Below are positions 8,502-16,714 of a stretch of DNA of 41,537 nucleotides, piece by piece. The stretch is taken from positions 1,853,026 through 1,894,562 of the forward strand of contig NZ_LOJP01000001.1 in NCBI RefSeq assembly GCF_001553785.1, given 5' to 3'. This DNA is from Actinoplanes sp. TFC3. GTDB taxonomy: Bacteria > Actinomycetota > Actinomycetes > Mycobacteriales > Micromonosporaceae. The position numbers and the translations under genes were made by a program. The notes under the pieces were generated by a model. The model saw only the letters and a program-made list of their open reading frames with translations, had not been told where the DNA came from and ran no database searches. Position 1 is the stretch's first letter. Every line of letters begins with the position of its first letter.

Positions 8502-9892
8502 CTGCCGCCGCCAAGGTCCGCTGGCTTGGCTTCCTCGGCGCGCTGTGCTGCGCCGCTGACGCCGTGCTGTTCGGCGCGCCGACCTGGATCCGGCAAGGCG
8601 TGTCAGTGGTCAGCATCCTGCGCGGGTCCAACGGCGTACTGATCCTGCTGCTCTGGATTGCGGGGCTGGCGGCGCTGTGTGCGGCGTGGTGGCAGGGGCG
8701 GCGGCTGACGCTGACCCGTAGCTGGATCCTGGTGACCGCCGCGCTGTGGATCCTGCCGCTGCTGGTGGTGCCGCCGCTGGCCAGCCGGGACATGTACGCC
8801 TACGCGTGTCAGGGCGCGCTGTTCGACGCCGGGTACAACCCGTCGGTCGACGCGATCGCCGCGCAGCCGTGCCCGTGGATCGAGTCGGTCTCGGTGGTCT
8901 GGCGCAGCACGCCCACCCCGTACGGGCCGCTGTGGATTTTGCTGACCGGGTTCGCCGCGTCGTTCGGGTCGCAGGTGGTGGCCCTGGGAATCTTCCGGGT
9001 CTACGCGGTGCTGGCGGTGGCCGGGCTCGCGCTGGCGCTGCCGCCGCTGGCCCGCCGGCTGGGGGTGGACGAGAACCGGGCGCTGTGGCTGGTGCTGTGC
9101 TGCCCGCTGGTGGCGGTGCACTTCATCGGCGGCGCGCACAACGACACGCTGGCGATGGCGTTGCTGGCAGCCGGGCTGGCCCTGGTCACCCGGGGATCGG
9201 CGCGCTTCTGGATCGCCGGGGGAGCGCTGATCGGCGCGGCGATCGCCATCAAGACGACCGTCGGGGTGGTGCTGCCGTTCGCCGCGGTGCTGGCGGCAGG
9301 GGGGTTCTCGTTCGACCGTCTCACCCACTTCCTGCGCCGGGGCGGGGCCGTGGTCGGGGGCGCGGCGGCACTTTTGGTCATCCTCTCCGTAGGGTCTGGC
9401 CTGGGGTTCGGCTGGGCGACGTCACTGTCGGGCGCGGGCGAGTCCCGCAGCTGGACGTCCCCACCCACCGCCGTGGGCCTCGCGGTGAACGCGGCCGGGA
9501 AATGGTTCGGCGCTTCCATCGACGTAGTGCCGGCGATCCGGACCATTGCGGTGCTCGTGCTGCTGATCGCCCTCGTCGTGATCTGGTGGCGGTTCCGCAA
9601 CGGCGACACGCTGTACGGCGCCGGGCTGGCCTGCCTGGCCGTCATCTTCTGCGCCCCCATCACGCAGCCCTGGTATGTGTTCTGGACGCTGGTGCTGTGG
9701 GCGGTGACGACCATGCCGATCCGCTGGCTCGAGATCGTGATCATCGCGTCCATGTTCCTGATCCTGCCCAACGGCGACGGCGCCTGGAAACCGCTGCAAG
9801 TGCCGTTCGCGTTCCTGGTCACCGGGCTGGTCTGCGGGGTGGCATGGCGATCGGTGCAATGGCTGCGCACGCCACAACTGGTGCCGCGATGA
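8498..9892 (+). CDS. Polyprenol-phosphomannose-dependent mannosyltransferase-like protein (MptA/MptB type)
   Basis: 464 aa from GTG 8498, which overlaps the previous TGA; a longer upstream frame exists but would lie inside the preceding gene. Signature ASRDMYAYACQG near residues 90-101, then PTPYGPLWILLTG and FIGGAHNDTLAMALL, match the DVYSYA, YGPL and HNDALM motifs of MptA/MptB, which build the alpha-1,6-mannan core of lipomannan. About twelve TM segments. Paralogue of the next gene. The motif family is clear; linkage and acceptor are not determined. Confidence 0.82.
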   Translation: MTAAAKVRWLGFLGALCCAADAVLFGAPTWIRQGVSVVSILRGSNGVLILLLWIAGLAALCAAWWQGRRLTLTRSWILVTAALWILPLLVVPPLASRDMYAYACQGALFDAGYNPSVDAIAAQPCPWIESVSVVWRSTPTPYGPLWILLTGFAASFGSQVVALGIFRVYAVLAVAGLALALPPLARRLGVDENRALWLVLCCPLVAVHFIGGAHNDTLAMALLAAGLALVTRGSARFWIAGGALIGAAIAIKTTVGVVLPFAAVLAAGGFSFDRLTHFLRRGGAVVGGAAALLVILSVGSGLGFGWATSLSGAGESRSWTSPPTAVGLAVNAAGKWFGASIDVVPAIRTIAVLVLLIALVVIWWRFRNGDTLYGAGLACLAVIFCAPITQPWYVFWTLVLWAVTTMPIRWLEIVIIASMFLILPNGDGAWKPLQVPFAFLVTGLVCGVAWRSVQWLRTPQLVPR

Positions 9893-11241
9893 GGGTCAGC
9901 GCGCCGCTCATCCGCTGGGGTGGGCTGGCCGGCAGCATGGCGACTGCGGGTACGGCCTGGCTGGGCGGGTCGGGCTTCGAGCGGGTGCCGAGCATCAACC
10001 CGGTCACGCTGCTCAGCGGTCAGCGCGGGGTGCTCCTGCCGATTCTCTGGGTTACCGGTACGGCGGTGCTGATCCTGGCCCGGTGGTTCGGACGGCACGT
10101 GGTGCCCTCCACGCGCTGGGCTTTGATCACGGCTGCACTGTGGTTCGTGCCGGTGCTGCCGTTCCTGCCGCTGGGCAGCGCGGACGTGTACTCGTACGCG
10201 TGTCAGGGTTACGTCCAGCAGGCCGGGGGTGACCCGTATGCCGCCGGCGTGGGTTCGTCCGGCTGCCCGTGGCTCGGCTCGGTCGCCTCGTCCTGGGTGG
10301 ACTCCCCAGCTCCGTACGGACCGCTGTTCCTGCTGGTCGCCGCGCGCGTGGTGGGGCTGGCGGGGGACTCGCTGGCCGGGGTGATCGCCGGGCTGCGGGT
10401 GGTCGCGCTGGGCGGGGTTGCGCTGATCGCCGCCGGGGTGCCGGTGCTGGCCCGGCGCTGCGGGATCGACCCGGGCCGGGCGGTGTGGATGGTGCTGGCC
10501 TGCCCGATCGTGCTCGTACACCTGGTGTCGGGCGCGCACAACGATGCGCTGATGGCCGGGTTGATCGTGTGCGGGCTGGCGCTGGCGGCTTCGCGTGTTT
10601 CTCCGGGCTGGCTGGTCGCGGCGGGGGCGCTGCTCGGGCTGGCCGTGGGGGTCAAGGCCACGGCGATCGTGGTGGTTCCGTTCGCCGTGCTGGCCGCCAA
10701 GCGCGGTTTGCGTCCGGCTCTGCCCCTCGCGGGTGGCCTGGTGCTTTCCACGCTCGCGCTCGCGCTTGCGTCGGGGCGCGGCTTCGGGTGGGTGGCCGGG
10801 CTGCTGCGCAGTGGTGACAGCGTGACGTGGGGCTCGCCGCCCACCGCGGTAGGACTGACGATCAAGGCCCTGACAGGGTACGACGCAGTTCCCGCGACGC
10901 GGCTGCTCGGCATTGTGGTGCTGGCGGGCATCCTGGTGTGGCTGGCCCTGCGAGCCTGGCGGCAGGGGAAAGCGCTGGACGGCGCCGGGCTGGCGCTGGC
11001 CGCTACGGTGCTGTGCGCGCCGGTGTTCCACCCCTGGTACGCGCTCTGGCCGCTCGCGGTTCTCGCCGCTACCCGAGCCGAGAGCCGCTGGCTGCTGGGG
11101 TTGTGCGCGTTGGCCGCCACGCTGACGACACCGGCCGGGTACAACTGGGGGCTCTACACCCGGATACCCGGCGCGATTGTGGTGACAGTGGCGCTGGCTT
11201 GGCTGGGCGCTCGGGCCGTACGGCGAAGGGTGCCCGCATGA
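9889..11241 (+). CDS. Second MptA/MptB-like mannosyltransferase, paralogue of the preceding gene
   Basis: 450 aa; ATG 9889 overlaps the previous TGA as ATGA. Motifs line up with the upstream paralogue: GSADVYSYACQGYVQQAGGD, APYGPLFLLVAARV, VSGAHNDALMAGL and SPPTAVGLTIK. The tandem pair is probably an old duplication, comparable to the separate MptA and MptB enzymes of mycobacteria that make the distal and proximal parts of the mannan chain. Multiple TM helices, no signal peptide. The next gene begins within its stop codon. Confidence 0.82.
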   Translation: MRVSAPLIRWGGLAGSMATAGTAWLGGSGFERVPSINPVTLLSGQRGVLLPILWVTGTAVLILARWFGRHVVPSTRWALITAALWFVPVLPFLPLGSADVYSYACQGYVQQAGGDPYAAGVGSSGCPWLGSVASSWVDSPAPYGPLFLLVAARVVGLAGDSLAGVIAGLRVVALGGVALIAAGVPVLARRCGIDPGRAVWMVLACPIVLVHLVSGAHNDALMAGLIVCGLALAASRVSPGWLVAAGALLGLAVGVKATAIVVVPFAVLAAKRGLRPALPLAGGLVLSTLALALASGRGFGWVAGLLRSGDSVTWGSPPTAVGLTIKALTGYDAVPATRLLGIVVLAGILVWLALRAWRQGKALDGAGLALAATVLCAPVFHPWYALWPLAVLAATRAESRWLLGLCALAATLTTPAGYNWGLYTRIPGAIVVTVALAWLGARAVRRRVPA

Positions 11242-12392
11242 TGCGACGGTGGATGATGCTCGGCGGGCTGGCGATCCTCGCCGCCGGGCTGCTCGTGTGG
11301 ACGGCGATCCTGCACTTCTACTTCGACTCCGGGGTCTACGCCGGGGCGATGCGCTACTGGTTCCGCGACGGCGGCATGGTCTACGACTACATGAAGCCGG
11401 GGACGCCGTACGGCTTCACGTATCCGCCCTTCGCCGGGCTCGTCATGTCACCGATGGCGTACCTGCCGCTCTGGGCCGTGGCCACGCTCGCCTCCATCGC
11501 CTCCATCGCCGTCACCGTGCTGGTCATGTGGTGGTTCATCACGCCGCTGGTCCGCCGGCAAGGCTGGCCACCCCGGTACGCGGTCGCGGTCGCCTCCTGC
11601 CTGGCCCTGATCTTCGAGCCGGTGCGCGAGACCTTCGGCTTCGGCCAGGTCAACATGCTGCTGCTCGCGCTCGTGACCGCCGACCTGCTGTTCGGGCTCA
11701 CCCAGAACCGGCGCTGGACGGGCGTCGGCATCGGGCTGGCCACCGCGGTCAAGCTGACCCCTGGGGTGTTCATCCTGTACCTGCTGGTCACCCGGCGATG
11801 GCGGGCGGCAGGTACGGCGATCGGCACCTCCGCCGCAGCAACGTTGCTGGCCGCGGCAATGTGGCCGGACGCGTCGCGCGAGTTCTGGACGGCCGCGCTG
11901 TGGGACACCAACCGGGTCGGCAACCTGGCGTATGTGTCCAACCAGTCGCTGCGCGGTTTCCTGGCCCGGTTACCGGTGGACGCGGTCGAACCGGTTTTGT
12001 GGGTCGCCGGGGTGCTGCTGATCCTGGGCGTCTGGGCGTGGCGGGTGCGCCGGGCTGATGCGCTGGGGGCGCTTGCGCTGACGGGCGTGCTCAGCTGTCT
12101 GATCAGCCCGGTGACGTGGGTGCATCATTGCGTGTGGTTGCTGCCTGCGCTCGTACGGTGCGCGGAATGGTCCTGGAAGTGGAGCCTCGGCATCTTCGTG
12201 GTGCTCAGCTCGCGGGTGACCTTCCTCTACGAGACCGGCCCCAAGCCACCGCTGGCCATTATCGGAGCCAATTTCTATGTGTACGCCGGACTGGCGCTGC
12301 TGCTGTTCCTCCCGCTCTCCCCGCCGTCCCGTAACGACGCCATCGACGAAGCCACGGGGGAGACGGGTTTCCTGCGCCTCGGCCGGCTGTGA
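11238..12392 (+). CDS. GT87-family (DUF2029) membrane mannosyltransferase, PimE-like
   Basis: 384 aa; ATG 11238 overlaps the previous TGA. Early external loop FDSGVYAGAMRYWFRDGGMV contains the acidic residue of GT87 alpha-1,2-mannosyltransferases. YGFTYPPFAGLVMSPMA, FGQVNMLLLAL and ATAVKLTPGVFILYLL are typical GT87 segments. The likely donor is polyprenyl-phosphate-mannose, and the product an alpha-1,2 branch or cap on a phosphatidylinositol mannoside or lipoglycan. Last of the four coupled GT-C genes; 25 bases separate it from the preferred start of the following GNAT. Confidence 0.84.
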   Translation: MMRRWMMLGGLAILAAGLLVWTAILHFYFDSGVYAGAMRYWFRDGGMVYDYMKPGTPYGFTYPPFAGLVMSPMAYLPLWAVATLASIASIAVTVLVMWWFITPLVRRQGWPPRYAVAVASCLALIFEPVRETFGFGQVNMLLLALVTADLLFGLTQNRRWTGVGIGLATAVKLTPGVFILYLLVTRRWRAAGTAIGTSAAATLLAAAMWPDASREFWTAALWDTNRVGNLAYVSNQSLRGFLARLPVDAVEPVLWVAGVLLILGVWAWRVRRADALGALALTGVLSCLISPVTWVHHCVWLLPALVRCAEWSWKWSLGIFVVLSSRVTFLYETGPKPPLAIIGANFYVYAGLALLLFLPLSPPSRNDAIDEATGETGFLRLGRL

Positions 12393-12403
12393 CCGCCGGG
12401 CAG

Positions 12404-12409
12404 TAATGT
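12404..12409 (+). promoter_or_regulatory. Leaderless -10 element TAATGT
   Basis: TAATGT lies 8 bases before GTG 12418, with no SD. It would transcribe the GNAT gene separately from the glycosyltransferase operon and favours GTG 12418 over the ATG (12406) that lies inside the hexamer. Confidence 0.4.
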
Positions 12410-12417
12410 TCGGCGAC

Positions 12418-13053
12418 GTGCATCCCCTGCTCCGACTGCTGCTCGACGCCGCCGAAGGTCGCTTCCTGCCGCCGGACGGGGAGGTGACGGTGCTGCCCGC
12501 AATGCCGGGCGGGCTGGAGTGCTCGGTGGCGTTCACCGGCCATGGGGTCGTGGCCACCGAGCTGGCGCCCGACGCGGTGCACGCGCTGGGGCCGGACGGG
12601 TTCGGCGGCTCCATGGCCCCCGACTTCCTGCGCGCCGTGGCTGGGCCGACCGGCCGGGTCGGCGACCTCGACGTGATGCTGACCCGGCCCGGCACCGGCG
12701 GCCGCCCCAGCCTGCAACCCCTCACCGGCAGCGACGAGCACCCCCGCGTGCAGTACGCCAGGGATTTGCGCACCGACCTGCGCGTTTACGGCGACCCTGC
12801 CCGAGGGCTGGTCGTGCTGGCCAGCGGGCTGGCCGGGCGCCTGGAGCTCAGCATCGAACTGCACCGGCTACCGGAAGCGGGAAACGGCCACGGCCGCAGC
12901 CTGATCACCGACGCGCTGACCCTCGTGCCGGCCGGCGAGCCGGTGTTCGCCGCCGTGTCCCCGGGTAACGCCCGATCGCTGCGGGCCTTCCTGGCCGCCG
13001 GGTTCATCCCGATCGGTTCGGAGGTCATCGTCCGGCCCGCGCGGGAGGCGTAG
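12418..13053 (+). CDS. GNAT-family N-acetyltransferase-like protein
   Basis: 211 aa from GTG 12418 (begins MHPLLRLLLDAAEGRF). The C-terminal third carries GNAT features: NGHGRSLITDALTLVPAGEP as the acetyl-CoA loop region, then NARSLRAFLAAGFIPIGSEV as the final helix and strand. The N-terminal part is a less typical regulatory or substrate domain (VAFTGHGVVATELAPDAVHALGPDGFGG). I recall similar proteins starting HPLLRxLLDAA in Micromonosporaceae; no substrate is known to me. An ATG at 12406 would add four residues. Tail-to-tail with the RDD gene, 3 bases apart. Confidence 0.72.
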   Translation: MHPLLRLLLDAAEGRFLPPDGEVTVLPAMPGGLECSVAFTGHGVVATELAPDAVHALGPDGFGGSMAPDFLRAVAGPTGRVGDLDVMLTRPGTGGRPSLQPLTGSDEHPRVQYARDLRTDLRVYGDPARGLVVLASGLAGRLELSIELHRLPEAGNGHGRSLITDALTLVPAGEPVFAAVSPGNARSLRAFLAAGFIPIGSEVIVRPAREA

Positions 13054-13056
13054 CGG

Positions 13057-13446
13057 TCAGGTGGTGCTGCGGGGGAGCCGGACGACGTAGGAGCCGGCCA
13101 CGCGATCGTGCAAGCCGCGCTGCTGCGGGTCCATGATCAGCGGTGGGATGAACAGGGCGAGCAGGACCGCCCGGAGGAACGCTTTGCCGATGCCGATCGC
13201 GCCGCCATCGACGTACGAGATGCATCGCAGCCTGGCCAGCCACAGGCCGGGAGTTTGTCCGAAGAGGCCGATGAAGAAGGTGTTGATCACGATCAGCAGG
13301 GCCACCGGAGGCCAAGGCACCACCCGGGGGTCGGCGTAAGCGGCCGCGATGAGCTCGCAGAGCGCCCAGTCGATGAGGAGCGCGGCGAGACGCCGGAGGA
13401 ACCCACCCATCTCCATGCGGGCCGGATTGAAGGTAGGTGTCGCCAC
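13057..13446 (-). CDS. RDD-family small membrane protein
   Basis: 129 aa from GTG 13446. Features of the RDD domain: FLRRLAALLIDWALCELI (Arg and Asp in the first helix), GQTPGLWLARLRC, and a C-terminal LHDRVAGSYVV carrying the last conserved Asp-Arg. Three hydrophobic segments. The equivalent gene in M. tuberculosis (Rv2219A) also lies next to glnA1. Function is unknown; RDD proteins are often proposed to act in transport. A TAACCT hexamer 7 bases upstream suggests leaderless expression, divergent from glnA1. Confidence 0.86.
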   Translation of the reverse strand: MATPTFNPARMEMGGFLRRLAALLIDWALCELIAAAYADPRVVPWPPVALLIVINTFFIGLFGQTPGLWLARLRCISYVDGGAIGIGKAFLRAVLLALFIPPLIMDPQQRGLHDRVAGSYVVRLPRSTT

Positions 13447-13453
13447 GCATCAG

Positions 13454-13459
13454 AGGTTA
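13454..13459 (-). promoter_or_regulatory. Leaderless -10 element TAACCT for the RDD gene
   Basis: On the minus strand TAACCT is followed by 7 bases and then GTG 13446; no SD is present. Confidence 0.5.
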
Positions 13460-13534
13460 GTACCGGCGAATCCGGCTCATGCTGGGGGCACGGCGGGATA
13501 GCCTCGGGAAGGCCTGTGGAACATCACAGTGTCC

Positions 13535-13572
13535 GTAACATGGCGGAAACAATAGGGATACGCCTGGGCAAC
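13535..13572 (+). promoter_or_regulatory. GlnR operator (two a/b site pairs) upstream of glnA1
   Basis: GTAAC, GAAAC, GATAC and GCAAC follow one another with exactly 6 bases between each. This matches the published GlnR box gTnAc-n6-GaAAc-n6-gTnAc-n6-GaAAc at nearly every specified base: the first pair is perfect, the second has one mismatch per half. It lies 100 bases before the glnA1 start in a 225-base divergent region. A TANNNT hexamer (TAGCGT, 13583-13588) 11 bases downstream could be the glnA1 -10, placing the box over the -35 region, as expected for activation under nitrogen limitation. Confidence 0.85.
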
Positions 13573-13671
13573 GGCTACCCCATAGCGTCGCGACCAGCCT
13601 AGCCACCGTGCCAGTCATCGTTGCGGTCCACGCCGCCTCGAGTATTGATGATTCTTGTGCCAGGAGGACGT

Positions 13672-15096
<1,425 letters not shown>

Positions 15097-15107
15097 GTCG
15101 CCAGGCG

Positions 15108-15148
15108 AACGGCGGTCGTCCCGGCTTCGAGCTGGGGCGGCCGCCGTT
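15108..15148 (+). terminator. Strong intrinsic-type terminator after glnA1
   Basis: The 41 bases fold into one uninterrupted hairpin: 19 pairs (a few G-U) closed by a 3-base TCG loop, starting 12 bases after the glnA1 stop. Only a short T run (TTTG) follows, as is usual for GC-rich actinobacterial terminators. Confidence 0.85.
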
Positions 15149-15149
15149 T

Positions 15150-15555
15150 GCTGTGCCGTATCGCTGCTGCCGCTTTGCGGAAGGCTCGGACGTCTGCCGC
15201 GAGCCGGCGCATCTGCGCCGCTCCACGATCGCCTCAAGAACCACCTGACGCCGACCGTCGTGGCGCGGGGAAATCGTCACGGTGATTCGAGCGAGCGCCG
15301 AGTGCGCTCGCCGTCCCAGCCCATCCAGCAGTCGGCAAAGGCTGTCGAAGAAGTCGATGAGATCGCGCGGGGGCCAGCTCAGTTCGACCTCGGTGGCGGC
15401 GCTGAGCCCATCGTCCTGCAACTCGACCGGCCTCACGGCGACATAGCCGTCGCCCTGCGGGTCTGTCGGCGAGTGGAACGCCCAGGCGTTCTCGCCGAAG
15501 ATCAGGCCTGGACTCCCGGTAGCCCGGATGCCGCTGGCCCAGGTACCTGCTAGCC
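15150..15555 (-). pseudogene. Decayed DUF6228-like gene with three frameshifts
   Basis: Reading the minus strand from about 15555, one frame gives FGENAWAFHSPTDPQGDGYV and then WPPRDLIDFFDSL. Near 15340 sense moves to another frame (ADCWMGWDGERTRRSLES), near 15285 it returns (TVTISPRHDGRRQVVLEAIV), and near 15235 it shifts again to AAQMRRLAADVRAFRKA. Assembled, this resembles what I remember of the actinobacterial DUF6228 family (DPYGDGY..., GWDGxRTWxSLE, HDGRGHV, LAxDVxAF). No convincing start codon remains. A continuous minus-strand frame (14987-15436) crosses the region but mixes these frames and runs into glnA1. Confidence 0.6.
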
Positions 15556-15606
15556 GGTGCCGCCTTGTTCGGAGTGCTCGGTCCGCCCTGCTGGGGCTGG
15601 TTGTCG

Positions 15607-16296
15607 CTAGCGGGGCCGCTGCTGGCGGGCGCCCTTGGACGGCCGCATGTTCTTCGGGATCGCGCCCTTGGGCATCTGCGGGCGCGACATCAGGGCGCCG
15701 AGGCGCTTGTCCAGGGAGTTGACGTCCTTGCCGGTCAGGTTGCGCGGCAGGCGCATCATCGTCGTGCGCAGTTTGCGGATCGAGAGTTCGCCCTCGCCGG
15801 TGCCGATGACGTAGTCGTACATCGGGGCGTTGCCGATGACCTTGGACAGGCGCCGCTTCTCCTGGCCCATCAGGCCGCGCACGCGCTGCGGCTGGCCCTC
15901 ACCCAGCAGGATGACGCCGGGCCGGCCGATGACCACGTGGATCATGTCGAACTGGGTCGTGGAGCTGGCGGCCGGGCGTACCCGCCAGTCGCCGCGCAGG
16001 TTTTCCATGATCGAGGCGGCCGCGCCGGGCTGGCCCTCGGCCGCGTTCATCATCGCGGCGTTGGAGCGCAGGTTGAGCACGATCAGGGCGGCCAGCAGCG
16101 CGACCATCACGCCGATCGGGATCCAGGCCCAGCCCAGGCCGAGCAGCAGGAGAAGCACCGCCACGGCGAGCGGGATCAGCACAGCCGCGATCAGCAGCGG
16201 CACGAACCACTTGTCCTGCCGTGCCGTGAAGGCGAACACCTGGCCGATCTGCTTCAGGCGCCCACCGAACGACACCTTCTCCTGGGGTTTTGCCAT
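15607..16296 (-). CDS. DUF4191-family membrane protein (Rv2219-like)
   Basis: 229 aa from ATG 16296; upstream codons in the same frame are not supported. After a short basic N-terminus (MAKPQEKVSFGGRLKQIGQV) come two TM helices at about residues 30-80, then a cytoplasmic domain with QFDMIHVVIGRPGVILLGEG, GNAPMYDYVIGTGEGELSI and MRLPRNLTGKDVNSLDKRL, ending in a basic tail. This matches DUF4191 and the M. tuberculosis gene between lipA and glnA1. Function unknown; conserved with the lipoate/glutamine cluster. Its -10 (TACACT) is 7 bases before the start, with no SD. Confidence 0.88.
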   Translation of the reverse strand: MAKPQEKVSFGGRLKQIGQVFAFTARQDKWFVPLLIAAVLIPLAVAVLLLLLGLGWAWIPIGVMVALLAALIVLNLRSNAAMMNAAEGQPGAAASIMENLRGDWRVRPAASSTTQFDMIHVVIGRPGVILLGEGQPQRVRGLMGQEKRRLSKVIGNAPMYDYVIGTGEGELSIRKLRTTMMRLPRNLTGKDVNSLDKRLGALMSRPQMPKGAIPKNMRPSKGARQQRPR

Positions 16297-16303
16297 ACCC
16301 GAA

Positions 16304-16309
16304 AGTGTA
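16304..16309 (-). promoter_or_regulatory. Leaderless -10 element TACACT for the DUF4191 gene
   Basis: Minus-strand TACACT, 7-base spacer, then ATG 16296; no SD is present. Confidence 0.5.
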
Positions 16310-16404
16310 AGGGTCGCCGTGCTGCTCCAGTGGGCCGGGCGGGTGCTTGCGCCTCGTCCGGCCAGGCTGCCTACTGCGTGGCGTTGAGCTGGGCGGACGC
16401 CCCG

Positions 16405-16435
16405 GCTGCTAAGCCGCTGAGCGCGGCTTAGCAGC
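16405..16435. repeat. Perfect 13-bp inverted repeat in intergenic region
   Basis: Arms 16405-16417 (GCTGCTAAGCCGC) and 16423-16435 are exact reverse complements around a 5-base loop. An outer CGGAC/GTCCG pair (16394-16398 and 16436-16440) extends it past a bulge. A second small hairpin (CCTC...GAGG around GCC-TAA-GGC) follows at about 16443-16462. It lies upstream of both flanking genes, so it is not obviously a terminator of either. It could be an operator, an RNA element or a mobile-element remnant. Confidence 0.6.
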
Positions 16436-16525
16436 GTCCGCGCCTCGCCTAAGGCGCTGAGGCCGTCCGGAAATGAGGCATCTTCCCCATGCGCGACCGG
16501 GGTCCTCAGGCGAAGAGTCGTTGAC

Positions 16526-16714
16526 ATGTTCACCACCGGAGAACCAGAGTTCCTGTTGGCCCTCTACCTGCAGCGTGCCGACGAGCGCCGCCGCGAAGCC
16601 GGCGCCTACCGCTTGGCTCGCGAGGCCGAACGCGGGCGTCATCGCAGCCCGCGTTCCTCATGGTCGTGGCGCCGCCGCTCCAGGGCAGCATGCGCACCCG
16701 CGATACAGGGATGA
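16526..16714 (+). CDS. Small hypothetical protein coupled to the LAL regulator
   Basis: 62 aa, ATG 16526. MFTTGEPEFLLALYLQRADE is followed by a helix rich in Arg and Glu (RRREAGAYRLAREAERGRHR) and a basic tail. I recall comparable short actinobacterial proteins beginning MFTxxxPEFLLALHxxR, but know no function. Support: its stop overlaps ATG 16711 of the regulator as ATGA, suggesting translational coupling. The SD is weak (GAAGAG, about 10 bases upstream). No domain recognised. Confidence 0.55.
   Translation: MFTTGEPEFLLALYLQRADERRREAGAYRLAREAERGRHRSPRSSWSWRRRSRAACAPAIQG

Noticed and set aside
9001..11031. 676-codon minus-strand frame over the mannosyltransferase genes
   Set aside because: Shadow; the plus-strand genes have motifs, coupled starts and family length.
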